Both the position numbers and the translations under genes were made by a program. The notes below the pieces were generated by a model. That model was not told where the DNA came from. It worked only from the letters and a program-made list of their open reading frames with translations, and did no database searches. DNA of 64,000 nucleotides, taken from assembly GCA_947177165.1 (NCBI GenBank), contig CAMWTP010000002.1, positions 62,001 through 126,000 of the forward strand. The letters run 5' to 3'. Shown piece after piece: positions 35,626 through 44,380 of the stretch. The DNA comes from an uncultured Lachnospiraceae bacterium. GTDB taxonomy: Bacteria; Bacillota; Clostridia; Lachnospirales; Lachnospiraceae. Numbering within the stretch: position 1 is the first letter of the stretch; every line of letters starts with the position of its first letter.

Positions 35626-36810
35626 CTACGCCTTCCTCAGCAGACCTCTGACCTGCCAAAAATATCCTTCATACGCTTGCCTGCGCTCAAACGGCTGATA
35701 CCAGTAATATCCCATCAGCACCAGAAGATAATTCCTCAACAGATACACAGATATGAAATGCGCCTCCATCAGGTTAAACACGGCAAACGTCACAAGCATC
35801 GTGAACATGACATAATCCTTTTCCCGATAACTCTGGTAAAGCAGATAGAAATTCATGCTGATATAGATCATCCCGGGAATGATTCCATACCAGTAAAACA
35901 GCCGCACAAATCCCGCATCAAAATATTCCGTGTTTTCCGGAGCTGCAAACAATTTCCAATTTTCGAGCCTTGCCGCCTCAACCGCATAGCAGCTCTGGTA
36001 TCTGCCGTTTAACACCTGATCAAGCCTGTGCATCAGACTGTCCTGCGTGTAATAAGTATTCTCCACATGCGAGCCGATGACCGCAAATACAACACACCCC
36101 AGCACAATCACAGCCCCCAGGATGTACACTCCCATATTTTCCCTGCATCTTTTGCTGTATTGCATGACACATACCATTGCGACAAACAGAAACCACACAA
36201 TCAGGCCAGTCTTGGAATCCGTAATGTAATATGCCGCAAATCCAGCCGCCATAAACACAACATAATGATACCATTTAAGCACCTCTGCATAACTATATAC
36301 CCCCAGCACGACCACCATCCACAACATGCAGTGCAAAGCATTCGGATGTCCCATCCCGAGCACATACCGCGTCTCAAAAAGCTGCTCGCCCGTTCCGCCC
36401 CTGCCAAAATCGGCAGTAATCGATACCGTGCCATACATGCCTGTCAGCGCGAGAACTACCAGCGCCAGACAGCCCGCCGATGTTGCCCAGAATACCACTC
36501 TCATCACCTTTTTGACATCCATCCCCTTGCACGATGCGATAAAAGCGATCACTCTCACCGTTTCGTCCCGCTCGTTCACCCGGTACGACACGAACATAAC
36601 CGCGCCAAACAGCAAAATACACATCCATTCCTTCGCCGAGTACTTTGTCAGGGCGATCTTGATGCAAAACAGCAGAAACGTCAGACGGAACAGCTGGCTT
36701 TCCAGCGGATTCGTGTAAGCGCTTTTGTCAATGATCACAATCAAAATCTCGATCATCAGTCCAAGCCAGAAACAGGCCTCACCAATTGTCTTTGTCCAGC
36801 TGCGGCTCAT
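35626..36810 (-). CDS. Wzy-like O-antigen/capsule polymerase
   Basis: A 394-residue membrane protein with about ten hydrophobic segments and a large extracytoplasmic loop late in the chain (VENTYYTQDSLMHRLDQVLNG to FYWYGIIPGM), the pattern of Wzy/WaaL polymerases. The segment GMGHPNALHCMLWMVVVLGVY and YITDSKTGLIVWFLF are typical of these families. The ATG at 36,808-36,810 overlaps the upstream GT2 stop (ATGA) and has GAGGGGG before it; longer in-frame starts lie inside the GT2 gene. It is the only candidate polymerase in the window and would join repeat units outside the membrane. Confidence 0.82.
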   Translation of the reverse strand: MSRSWTKTIGEACFWLGLMIEILIVIIDKSAYTNPLESQLFRLTFLLFCIKIALTKYSAKEWMCILLFGAVMFVSYRVNERDETVRVIAFIASCKGMDVKKVMRVVFWATSAGCLALVVLALTGMYGTVSITADFGRGGTGEQLFETRYVLGMGHPNALHCMLWMVVVLGVYSYAEVLKWYHYVVFMAAGFAAYYITDSKTGLIVWFLFVAMVCVMQYSKRCRENMGVYILGAVIVLGCVVFAVIGSHVENTYYTQDSLMHRLDQVLNGRYQSCYAVEAARLENWKLFAAPENTEYFDAGFVRLFYWYGIIPGMIYISMNFYLLYQSYREKDYVMFTMLVTFAVFNLMEAHFISVYLLRNYLLVLMGYYWYQPFERRQAYEGYFWQVRGLLRKA

Positions 36811-37736
36811 TTGATCCCCCTCTTTCCTTTCAGGCGGTTCCCCAGAAAGCACCGCACCATCGCTTTCTGCTCTGCAATCCACTTGCGTGTCCACAGATTC
36901 CTGTCGATGCCGAGCGCCTTTGCCTCCTGAAATCCCATGTGATATTTCACGATGAATTTTTCTGTAAAGTACTCCCTGCACGCCGCGCTCTCCTGCAAGT
37001 GATACTTCGTGTACATATATCTGTAATCATTGTATATGCGCATATCTTTCTCCGAGAAGCTCTCCGTATACTGGTTTTCGTGAACCCCGATTGAGACAAG
37101 CGGTTCTTTGGTATACGCAAAAGCGTCATTTCGCTCCAGCAAGTCAAAATAGAGAAACATATCCGACGCCCAGTTGCTCTGCTCGTCAAAAAGCGTCAGC
37201 TTACCGCCCCTGCGGTAAATCGTGGCGCTTGGCGCACCAATCTGATTGCCCAGAAAGAGATTGCGGTAATCACTGCCCAGCCGCTCTATAAAATCATACT
37301 CCGCACAGCGGTCATAAAAAGCTTTCTGGTGCGCTGCTGTCACATGATGCATGGCGTTGATCCTCTGCCCGTCAGGCATCACCTGCCTGCTGCCCGAAAA
37401 CGCGAGCAGCACATCCGGATTTTCATCGAGGAGCGCCGCATATGTTCCAAGGCTTGCGCTGTCCGTGAACCAGTCATCGCTGAACATGATCTTAATGTAC
37501 TCGCCCTTTGCCATCTGGATCGCCGCATTCCAGTTAAAGATATGTCCATAGGGCTTCTCATTGTGCTGATAGTTGACCTCCGGATAACACTGCTCCACGA
37601 GCTTTGCCGTCTCATCGTCTGTCGAGTCATCCGACAGATTGACCTCGAAATCCGTGTAATCCTGGCTGTATATGGATTTTAACAGGCGTTCCACCTCGTC
37701 TCTGTTATTATAACAGGGAATACATATCGAAACCAT
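36807..37736 (-). CDS. Glycosyltransferase family 2
   Basis: A 309-residue GT-A enzyme: MVSICIPCYNNRDEVERLLKSI, LSDDSTDDETAKLVEQC, YIKIMFSDDWFTDSASLGT with the metal-binding Asp pair, and ASDMFLYFDLLERND near the catalytic base position. GGGAGA precedes the ATG. It overlaps the polymerase gene by 4 bp and is 6 bp from the GT17 gene upstream, placing it in the core repeat-unit assembly operon. Confidence 0.9.
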   Translation of the reverse strand: MVSICIPCYNNRDEVERLLKSIYSQDYTDFEVNLSDDSTDDETAKLVEQCYPEVNYQHNEKPYGHIFNWNAAIQMAKGEYIKIMFSDDWFTDSASLGTYAALLDENPDVLLAFSGSRQVMPDGQRINAMHHVTAAHQKAFYDRCAEYDFIERLGSDYRNLFLGNQIGAPSATIYRRGGKLTLFDEQSNWASDMFLYFDLLERNDAFAYTKEPLVSIGVHENQYTESFSEKDMRIYNDYRYMYTKYHLQESAACREYFTEKFIVKYHMGFQEAKALGIDRNLWTRKWIAEQKAMVRCFLGNRLKGKRGIK

Positions 37737-37742
37737 CGTTTT

Positions 37743-38702
37743 CTATCTCCCAAGAATCGTTCTTCCCACCCGTTTTATTGCAACAAGGATATGATAACAT
37801 ATGTTTTTAATCTCTACCTTTGTCCTGCGAAGCGCCTTTTTGACCCCTTTCTCCTCGTGCATGATGAGAAAGTCAAACTCCTTCTGGTGCTCTCTGATAT
37901 ACTGAGGAAAGCTATCATCAATCTCGCACCGGACAAACTGCGCATTTCTTCCAAAGATGTCTTTACCGTCCTTAATCTGATCTGTCACATTCGATAACAC
38001 ATGTCTCGAATTGTACTCCTGATGCGCTGCCGATATGACTTTTTCCTGCACGCGTTTCCGGATATCCTTCTCGCCGTGGCCACCCATATAACCAAAGTGC
38101 CAGCCGCCATCCTCCACGCGGAGCCCAATCTCCTTGCGCTCGGGAAAACGCAGCTCGCCCAGCAACAGATTCTGCTCTCTCAAAAGTTTGTAGCTCAGCA
38201 TCTTCGTGCCGATCCACTTCCTGCGCGCCACACCTTCAAACTCACCCGCATAGGACAACAGACTGCCTGAAACCTCCTCCATATTTAGATAGCAGTAAAA
38301 CAGCCTCTGTGCAAAGTGATAAATCTTATCCTCCTGAAAGTCCTGCAGAATCTCACGTATTTTATCGGGATTGGGAATCTCATCGAGATCGCTGAATATC
38401 ACGATGTCCTCATCCGTGCAGGCTTTTAATCCCCTCGTCACTGCATTTTTCTGAAAAGTATCCCTCTCATGCGTGCCCCAGCCAGCCCCCTTGGGCGTAT
38501 CGTCCACAACAACATGGATGATCTTGTCCTGAAACGCAGCAAACATTTCCTTGTTTTCCTCATAGTACAATGGCTTTTTCAACCCCGAAAAGGTTTCCGT
38601 CGCCTCACTGATCACAAACCTATCCACCACAGGACTCAATACGTTCAGCCTTATTTTCAGAATATCCAGTTCATTAAAAAACTGAAAACAGTCGTAAACC
38701 AT
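37743..38702 (-). CDS. Glycosyltransferase family 17-like (beta-1,4-GlcNAc transferase type)
   Basis: A 319-residue protein matching GT17 (Glyco_transf_17): MVYDCFQFFNELDILKIRLN, VVDRFVISEATETFSG, WGTHERDTFQKN, IVIFSDLDEIPNPD with the donor/metal Asp cluster, and DGGWHFGYMGG. The animal members add bisecting GlcNAc to N-glycans; bacterial members are less studied and probably add GlcNAc or a similar sugar to surface glycans. The start at 38,700-38,702 follows GGGAGG. It is tightly packed between GT2 and DUF5672 genes. Confidence 0.88.
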   Translation of the reverse strand: MVYDCFQFFNELDILKIRLNVLSPVVDRFVISEATETFSGLKKPLYYEENKEMFAAFQDKIIHVVVDDTPKGAGWGTHERDTFQKNAVTRGLKACTDEDIVIFSDLDEIPNPDKIREILQDFQEDKIYHFAQRLFYCYLNMEEVSGSLLSYAGEFEGVARRKWIGTKMLSYKLLREQNLLLGELRFPERKEIGLRVEDGGWHFGYMGGHGEKDIRKRVQEKVISAAHQEYNSRHVLSNVTDQIKDGKDIFGRNAQFVRCEIDDSFPQYIREHQKEFDFLIMHEEKGVKKALRRTKVEIKNICYHILVAIKRVGRTILGR

Positions 38703-38751
38703 CTGTGTCAAACCTCCCTATATTCCTGCTGCCCGGAGACAAACATAACAG

Positions 38752-39510
38752 TCACAACTTTCCCAGCATACGTCTGATCATCTTTTTGACGCTTCTCCCG
38801 ACAGGTTCCCTGATAAAATTCGGATACTGTGCATTGGTTCCCTCCCACTTGTGAAAGGCAAACGGCGTGATTCCCTGCACCTCCGGTATCATTTTCTCAT
38901 GACTGTAGTACTTTGCCACTTCCAAGGGTGCAATGCGCATCCCCTCCGCCTCCAGCAGATGGCGGATCTTGCAGCAGATGAAGCCATCCTCATAATACCA
39001 CATTCTGCCATACGCGTATTCTCCCTCCCATGGAACGCCTGCTTTCTTCGGAAAATCCATCAGGCGTTTGCTCCGGATGCCGGCGCTGTTTCCCACGCGG
39101 CAGATATTCCCGTCCCGGTCGCGGTACGTAGTCGTGTCGCCTTCCGGCGGAAGCGGCCACGGCGCACCGATGTAATCATAGTCCAAAAATTCGTCCCGCC
39201 ACATTTCAGGATGCACGACAAAGCCGTCCGCATGGACAATCATCGCAAAATCCGTGTGAATGTGATCGCCCAGCTCGTAGACCATCTTGTAGTTGAACGC
39301 ATCGATATTCGTGAGCTCGTCCGTGTGACTGTATCGTATCCCCTCAGGCAGTCCGAACGGCTTTTTGTGCGTGATCAATACCACATCGCCGAAATCAATG
39401 CCGCGCATACTGTACTGCATCGCCTTGATGGTTGCCCTGACATTGACGCTCGTCATCGCAACCAATGTCACATTGACAAGCTTCCGCTTATTTGTGCCTG
39501 TATCCCCCAA
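38752..39510 (-). CDS. DUF5672 family protein, probable glycosyltransferase
   Basis: A 252-residue soluble protein with the DUF5672 pattern: NVTLVAMTSVNVRATIKAM, DFAMIVHADGFVVHPEMW, DYDYIGAPWPLP, GNSAGIRSKRLMDFPKK and YYEDGFICCKIRHLLEAEG. It looks like a nucleotide-diphospho-sugar transferase fold, with HADG at the metal-binding position. The start codon is TTG (39,508-39,510), supported by GGAGG 7 bases upstream. The upstream 54-bp gap has a tandem AT-rich 13-bp repeat (ATAAAATAACACC). Confidence 0.85.
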   Translation of the reverse strand: MGDTGTNKRKLVNVTLVAMTSVNVRATIKAMQYSMRGIDFGDVVLITHKKPFGLPEGIRYSHTDELTNIDAFNYKMVYELGDHIHTDFAMIVHADGFVVHPEMWRDEFLDYDYIGAPWPLPPEGDTTTYRDRDGNICRVGNSAGIRSKRLMDFPKKAGVPWEGEYAYGRMWYYEDGFICCKIRHLLEAEGMRIAPLEVAKYYSHEKMIPEVQGITPFAFHKWEGTNAQYPNFIREPVGRSVKKMIRRMLGKL

Positions 39511-39564
39511 CTTGAAACCTCCATTAAAATAAGATAAAATAAAATAACACCATAAAATAACACC

Positions 39565-40611
39565 CTATTTTTGAAACATCATCCTGATCTTGCGCTTCGC
39601 GGAACTCCAGTAATGGCGCATCCGATACTTTCTGTAATAGCGCTGCGCCTTTTGGTACGCCTTCTCTCTCTCTCCGTCCGCCATCGGCTGGTTGCGCCTC
39701 GCATACAGCGGAGAGCTTTGCTTGTACTGCGCAAGCTCCTCCCTGCATTCCTCCGCCGAAAACAGCCTTCCCTGTCTGTCCTGGTACATCCAGCCCTCAT
39801 AGATATTCTGTTCTGACGCCCAGTACCCGTCAGACACATTGTGCCTCGCCCAGTACTTGGGCGCAATAATCAGTTTTACAGTCGTGCTCGTAAAAGCCGG
39901 AAAATACGTAAAAGAGGAGTTTGCAAGCAGCAGATACTTTGCATTCTTGATGATCGAGTAATCTTTGGCCAGGTCAAAATTGTACGCCCTGACACCGGGA
40001 ATCAGTTTTTCTGCCTCCTTCACGTCATTGGTAATAATCATAAAGCGCATATCGGGATTTCTTTTTTTCATGTTCTCCATGCCGTGAATCCAGTATTTCT
40101 TCTCGAGAAACAATTCGGGAGAATCCATATAATCCGTGCAGCGGAGATGAATAATACACAGATCATCCTGGCTGTATTCATAGCAGTCATACTCCGGTTT
40201 TACCCTGAGCCACTGTCTGATACTTTCTTTATAGAGCAGATAGTAGTCTTCCGCCTGCATATTTCCATAGACAAGCACCGTCTCATTCATATTCAGAAGC
40301 TGCCTGTCCGTCCCTGTGATATATGCCCCATGCTCGATGTCATGTCTGGAATTTGCCACATACAGCCGGTCTTCCTTTTCGTAATATACCCGCTCAAAAT
40401 CTTCTTTCTTTGCCGGAACACCGAACTCCAGATCCATGAAATACAGTCCGCACTGGCTGTGAATGTTATTTGCCAGTGTCCCGCTGCCCAGGATGCTGTA
40501 GTCACAGCCGTTGCGCATGGCAATGCATCTGGTTGTCACATAGCAGAACAGCTGGTTTCCAAGCCCCTGTCCCTTCAATAATTCTGTTGCGATAATCGGT
40601 TTTCTTTCCAT
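39565..40611 (-). CDS. Alpha-1,2-fucosyltransferase family (GT11), copy 1
   Basis: A 348-residue GT11 protein: GQGLGNQLFCYVTTRCIA near the N-terminus (GGLGNQ-type GDP-fucose site, here with Gln for Gly), HLRCTDYMDSPELFL at the HxRRxDY position (Cys-Thr in place of Arg-Arg), MIITNDVKEAEKL and LLLANSSFTYFPAF. The second arginine of the usual motif is missing, so it may use another donor or be altered in activity. GGGAGAGG precedes the ATG at 40,609-40,611; a longer frame would run into the ABC gene. Confidence 0.82.
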   Translation of the reverse strand: MERKPIIATELLKGQGLGNQLFCYVTTRCIAMRNGCDYSILGSGTLANNIHSQCGLYFMDLEFGVPAKKEDFERVYYEKEDRLYVANSRHDIEHGAYITGTDRQLLNMNETVLVYGNMQAEDYYLLYKESIRQWLRVKPEYDCYEYSQDDLCIIHLRCTDYMDSPELFLEKKYWIHGMENMKKRNPDMRFMIITNDVKEAEKLIPGVRAYNFDLAKDYSIIKNAKYLLLANSSFTYFPAFTSTTVKLIIAPKYWARHNVSDGYWASEQNIYEGWMYQDRQGRLFSAEECREELAQYKQSSPLYARRNQPMADGEREKAYQKAQRYYRKYRMRHYWSSAKRKIRMMFQK

Positions 40612-40667
40612 GTCCTCTCCCAATCGCTTTATCTGCATATTCCTCAAATGTTCCTGCCCGCAAAATC

Positions 40668-42410
40668 TCACAGTGTTGTCTCTGTGATCTTCCCGTCATC
40701 CACCTTGTATATCATATCGCACTTCTCTATCGTATTCAATCTATGCGCGATAATCACCATCGTCTTTCTGCCATGGAAACTGTTGATCGCCTCCATGACT
40801 GCCGACTCTGTCTCGTTGTCGAGCGCCGACGTAGCCTCGTCAAACACCAGAATTTCGGGATTATGGTACAGTGCCCTCGCAATGCCAAGACGCTGCCTCT
40901 GTCCCCCTGACAACCTTACGCCTCTGTCGCCTATGGCTGTGTCAATTCCCTCGGGAAGCCCTTTTATGAAGTCCTTTAGCTGCGCCTCCTCGAGAACCTC
41001 CCATATGCGCTGGTCGTCAATCGCATCATCCGCTATTCCAAATGCAATATTGTTTCTTATCGGCTCGTCCACCAGATAGATTGACTGGGGGATGTAGCCA
41101 ATCTGTGACAGCCATGCGGGATAGTTGTCAAAAATATTGACGCCATCACACTGAATACTTCCCTCACGGACCTTCAACAGTCCCAGCAGAATATCGACAA
41201 TTGTCGACTTGCCTGCACCAGACGGCCCCATAATACCGACAGATTTTCCGTAAGGGATGACCATGCTGGCCCTGTCAAATATCAGTTTGTCCGTATTTGG
41301 ATACGCATATACGATTTCTTTGAGCTCGATCCTGTCGTGAAGCTGCATTGTCTTTGACGGATCGGCCGGTTTTAAGGTCTGGTTATTGCGCCTGCTGATT
41401 TCGTTGATATTCATATTTTCATACACATAATCAAGACACGGCCTGAAATAGGAAATATCCGTCATATAGGTGTTGATGCGGTTGACACTCGGCATCATGC
41501 GGATCGCCGCCACTGCAAAAGCTGTGAGCATCGGGATGAGCGATGCGGCATTGTTTCCGAGCAAAATATACAGAATGATATAGCCCAGTATGCTTGAAAG
41601 GAACACTGTCTCTATCAAAAGGCGCGGCATATTGTTCATCACTGCATAATTCTTGCTGTATCCTGCGCCAATCCTGCCGCTGCTCTCATAATTATCCGCA
41701 AAAAAGGACTCCCTGTGGAGCACCTTGACATCCTTGATGCCATAAATCGCCTGAATCCTCCACTTTGCAATCCTCGACTGTATCGCCAGATTCTTTTCGC
41801 CCAGGCTGGAGAGCCGCGGTTTCAGCACTTTCAGTATCACGAGGGAGAGAAGCCCGAAAATCACGACCAGAAAGAGCAGCAGCTTCCAGTCCGTCACCAG
41901 CATCACGATGCACAGCAGCACAAACACTACCGCCTCCGAGACAAGGGAGATCATAGCCATCAGAATATTAAACACATTCGGAATATCACTGTCCGTCAGA
42001 CGAAATACCGTCGGTATGTCCGCATCGAGATAAAACTCGTACGGTCTGTTCAAAAATTCCCGCAGCACCTGACTGATCAGCTTATTTCTGTTGTATGCGA
42101 TAAACCTGTTCTGTTCATTTGCCAGGAAAAGCAAAAATGCATTTTTGAACACATACAGGACAATCAGCGCAGTCAGCAGCGGAACGATAAATCCCTCGAT
42201 ACTGTCAACACCCAGAAAATTCATGGCAAACTGAATATATCGATTCTCCTGTGCCTTTTCCGGATCGATGATCACCCACACAACCGGAAGCACACCGGAT
42301 ACACTCACAGTCTCCAACAAACCGCCGATAAAAATCAGTATCCCCAGAAAACCAATCTGGCGCTTCTGTCTCCTGTCCAGAATATACCGCATTTTCTTAA
42401 TAATATCCAT
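40668..42410 (-). CDS. ABC exporter (fused permease-ATPase), PglK/MsbA-like flippase 2
   Basis: A 580-residue half-transporter with six N-terminal membrane helices and an ATPase domain ([36 protein letters not shown]). It is a clear paralogue of the exporter at 22,542-24,296: the start MDIIKKMRYILDRRQKRQIG aligns with [18 protein letters not shown] and the NBD blocks [20 protein letters not shown] and [20 protein letters not shown] match. It probably flips another lipid-linked intermediate. GGAGGAATGAG precedes the ATG. Confidence 0.9.
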   Translation of the reverse strand: MDIIKKMRYILDRRQKRQIGFLGILIFIGGLLETVSVSGVLPVVWVIIDPEKAQENRYIQFAMNFLGVDSIEGFIVPLLTALIVLYVFKNAFLLFLANEQNRFIAYNRNKLISQVLREFLNRPYEFYLDADIPTVFRLTDSDIPNVFNILMAMISLVSEAVVFVLLCIVMLVTDWKLLLFLVVIFGLLSLVILKVLKPRLSSLGEKNLAIQSRIAKWRIQAIYGIKDVKVLHRESFFADNYESSGRIGAGYSKNYAVMNNMPRLLIETVFLSSILGYIILYILLGNNAASLIPMLTAFAVAAIRMMPSVNRINTYMTDISYFRPCLDYVYENMNINEISRRNNQTLKPADPSKTMQLHDRIELKEIVYAYPNTDKLIFDRASMVIPYGKSVGIMGPSGAGKSTIVDILLGLLKVREGSIQCDGVNIFDNYPAWLSQIGYIPQSIYLVDEPIRNNIAFGIADDAIDDQRIWEVLEEAQLKDFIKGLPEGIDTAIGDRGVRLSGGQRQRLGIARALYHNPEILVFDEATSALDNETESAVMEAINSFHGRKTMVIIAHRLNTIEKCDMIYKVDDGKITETTL

Positions 42411-42431
42411 CTCATTCCTCCATCGTAATCG

Positions 42432-43451
42432 TCAGCGCCTCAGCGGAATCACAATCCTGTCATACAGCCACACCACAGCCGCATAGACCGGCGGGGACAG
42501 GAAAAAAAGCTTCCTGCGCATTCTGTCCCCTCTTGATGCGATCCCGCTGTCATAGATCCTGTCCATCTCAGCCTTGTCCTTTTTTATCTCCGCGACAAGC
42601 CCAGACTCAATCCCCTTATTCTTCGCTCTCCTCGCGTCAATATAATAAAATAACAGCCGTCTCTGAAAAAAATATCCCGCCAAATCCGCCATCTGCGGGG
42701 ATACCATCTCCCGGATACAGGCAATGTGCTCGCGCCAGAACGGAATCTCATCGCGAAACATCCGCTCCCCCCGACCTACGTTCATGATGCTTCCCTCCCG
42801 GTCAAGCACGTAATGATAAAAGCACTGGTCAAGATACACTGCGCGCTCCGCCCTGCAGAAAGCGCGCGTCGTGTACATGATATCCTCCGAGTTCCTCCCT
42901 TTCGGGAAAACCATCCCCCTGACCAGGTCCCGCTTAAAGAGCTTGCTCCAGACAGAATTGTAGATGACATATTCATCCTGCCCGCTGATGTATATTTTCA
43001 GGAGTTCGTCCCTTGAGAGCGGCACGATGCTGCCGTCTCCTCCCGACACTGTCCTGTCCCTGTACTCACTAAAGTATCTGCATACCGCAATCTGCGCACC
43101 GTGTCCGACGCAGGCACGGTACATACATTCATACATATCCGGCTCAATCCAGTCATCACTGTCAACATATCCGATATAGTCACCTGACGCTATCTCCAGT
43201 CCCGCATTTCTCGCATCGGACAGTCCGCCGTTTTTCTTGTGAATCACCTTGATGCGGCTGTCCTTTCTGGCATATTCGTCACACTTTGCCGGGGATGCGT
43301 CCGTGGAGCCGTCATCGACAAGTATGATTTCAAGCGCCTGATATGTCTGGCTCAGAATGGAATGCATACACCGATCCAGGTAATCCGCCACATTGTACAC
43401 TGGCACTATGATGGATATCAGATCCGTTTTGCTTCCGTTTTGCACTGTCAT
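42432..43451 (-). CDS. Glycosyltransferase family 2
   Basis: A 339-residue GT-A transferase: ISIIVPVYNVADYLDRCMHSIL, ILVDDGSTDASPAKCDEYA, GGLSDARNAGLEIASGDYIGYVDSDDWIEPDMYE with the metal-binding Asp pair, and KGRNSEDIMYTTRAFCRAE with the catalytic ED. It is of the EpsJ/CpsI type common in capsule loci. GGGGAGAGG precedes the ATG at 43,449-43,451, which lies 21 bp after the stop of the GT11 gene. Confidence 0.92.
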   Translation of the reverse strand: MTVQNGSKTDLISIIVPVYNVADYLDRCMHSILSQTYQALEIILVDDGSTDASPAKCDEYARKDSRIKVIHKKNGGLSDARNAGLEIASGDYIGYVDSDDWIEPDMYECMYRACVGHGAQIAVCRYFSEYRDRTVSGGDGSIVPLSRDELLKIYISGQDEYVIYNSVWSKLFKRDLVRGMVFPKGRNSEDIMYTTRAFCRAERAVYLDQCFYHYVLDREGSIMNVGRGERMFRDEIPFWREHIACIREMVSPQMADLAGYFFQRRLLFYYIDARRAKNKGIESGLVAEIKKDKAEMDRIYDSGIASRGDRMRRKLFFLSPPVYAAVVWLYDRIVIPLRR

Positions 43452-43471
43452 TTCCAGTCCTCTCCCCAGTT

Positions 43472-44371
43472 TCAATACGCCACATGCCCTGCCGGATCAA
43501 TCAGGGTCCAGCCGGGCCAGTTTTCGTGCACAGTCTGCGCATCCGAGACTTCATAATTATCATGATGAAGCGGGCGCACCGCAATCCTGCCCGGATTGCG
43601 GTTCAATCTCGCCCCCCAGATGCTGAAGGTGCTGTTTGCGCAGATATTGTGCCTGCAGCGGCTCATCAGTTCCATGTCATGCAGGCTTTCCCTGCCCACA
43701 TTCCAGTCAACCACACGCATATTCTCCTGATTATAGTGTGCCTTCGCATAGGCTGCGTCATCCGAGAAAATATAGAACACAGGATTTTCTACCCGCTCTG
43801 AAATATAATCGACCGCGCTGGCATAATATGCGTCCGTACAGATTCCCATGTAGCGTTTCCCATCCGCCACAGTGAGATAATCCTTGCGCCGGATGTGGAT
43901 ACCCACCGCGTTGACATGCTCCATGGTTTCGAGCAGCTCCTGATTGCGCGGGTCAGCATTCTTCGGAAATCTGATCTTCTCCTGCAGCAGCGGAATGATA
44001 TCAATATAATACCGCTCACACCCCCAGAAACCATAGAGATACACATCGTCCATCTCAAAGATTTCGGGCATATAGTCCGCGTTCTCCATGACAGTCTTAT
44101 CCCGCCTGCCTGTGAGCTTTCTCCTCACCCTGTCTGCAAACCGCATGCTGTTGTCCAGAAAGAGCCGCCGCTCATCCGCTGTGCAGACCTCGTACTGCAT
44201 CCCGTCAAGCCACTCCAGCTCCAGTGCACGCCGCTCCCTGTCCTCCCCTGCCGCCTCCTTGTAGGCGTACAGATCCAGCTTGACCTGCTTTCCAAGCGAT
44301 TTCAATTTTTCATATAATGCGTACTGGTAAAGCTGGTTTCCAAGCCCTCCCATGACGTGTATAATGATCAT
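43472..44371 (-). CDS. Alpha-1,2-fucosyltransferase family (GT11), copy 2
   Basis: A 299-residue GT11 protein with intact family motifs: HVMGGLGNQLYQYALYEKL at the N-terminus, GIHIRRKDYLTVADG (HxRRxDY), FYIFSDDAAYAKAHY and CRHNICANSTFSIWGARLN. It should transfer fucose from GDP-fucose in an alpha-1,2 link, giving an H-antigen-like terminus, although the GDP-fucose synthesis genes are not in the window. GAGGA precedes the ATG. It is 9 bp from the upstream membrane transferase gene. Confidence 0.92.
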   Translation of the reverse strand: MIIIHVMGGLGNQLYQYALYEKLKSLGKQVKLDLYAYKEAAGEDRERRALELEWLDGMQYEVCTADERRLFLDNSMRFADRVRRKLTGRRDKTVMENADYMPEIFEMDDVYLYGFWGCERYYIDIIPLLQEKIRFPKNADPRNQELLETMEHVNAVGIHIRRKDYLTVADGKRYMGICTDAYYASAVDYISERVENPVFYIFSDDAAYAKAHYNQENMRVVDWNVGRESLHDMELMSRCRHNICANSTFSIWGARLNRNPGRIAVRPLHHDNYEVSDAQTVHENWPGWTLIDPAGHVAY

Positions 44372-44380
44372 ACGATGTCC

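Noticed and set aside
36028-36930. A 300-codon open frame opposite the Wzy-like gene
   Set aside because: No recognisable domain, heavy His/Gln content, and the opposite strand has a coherent membrane protein with coupled start.
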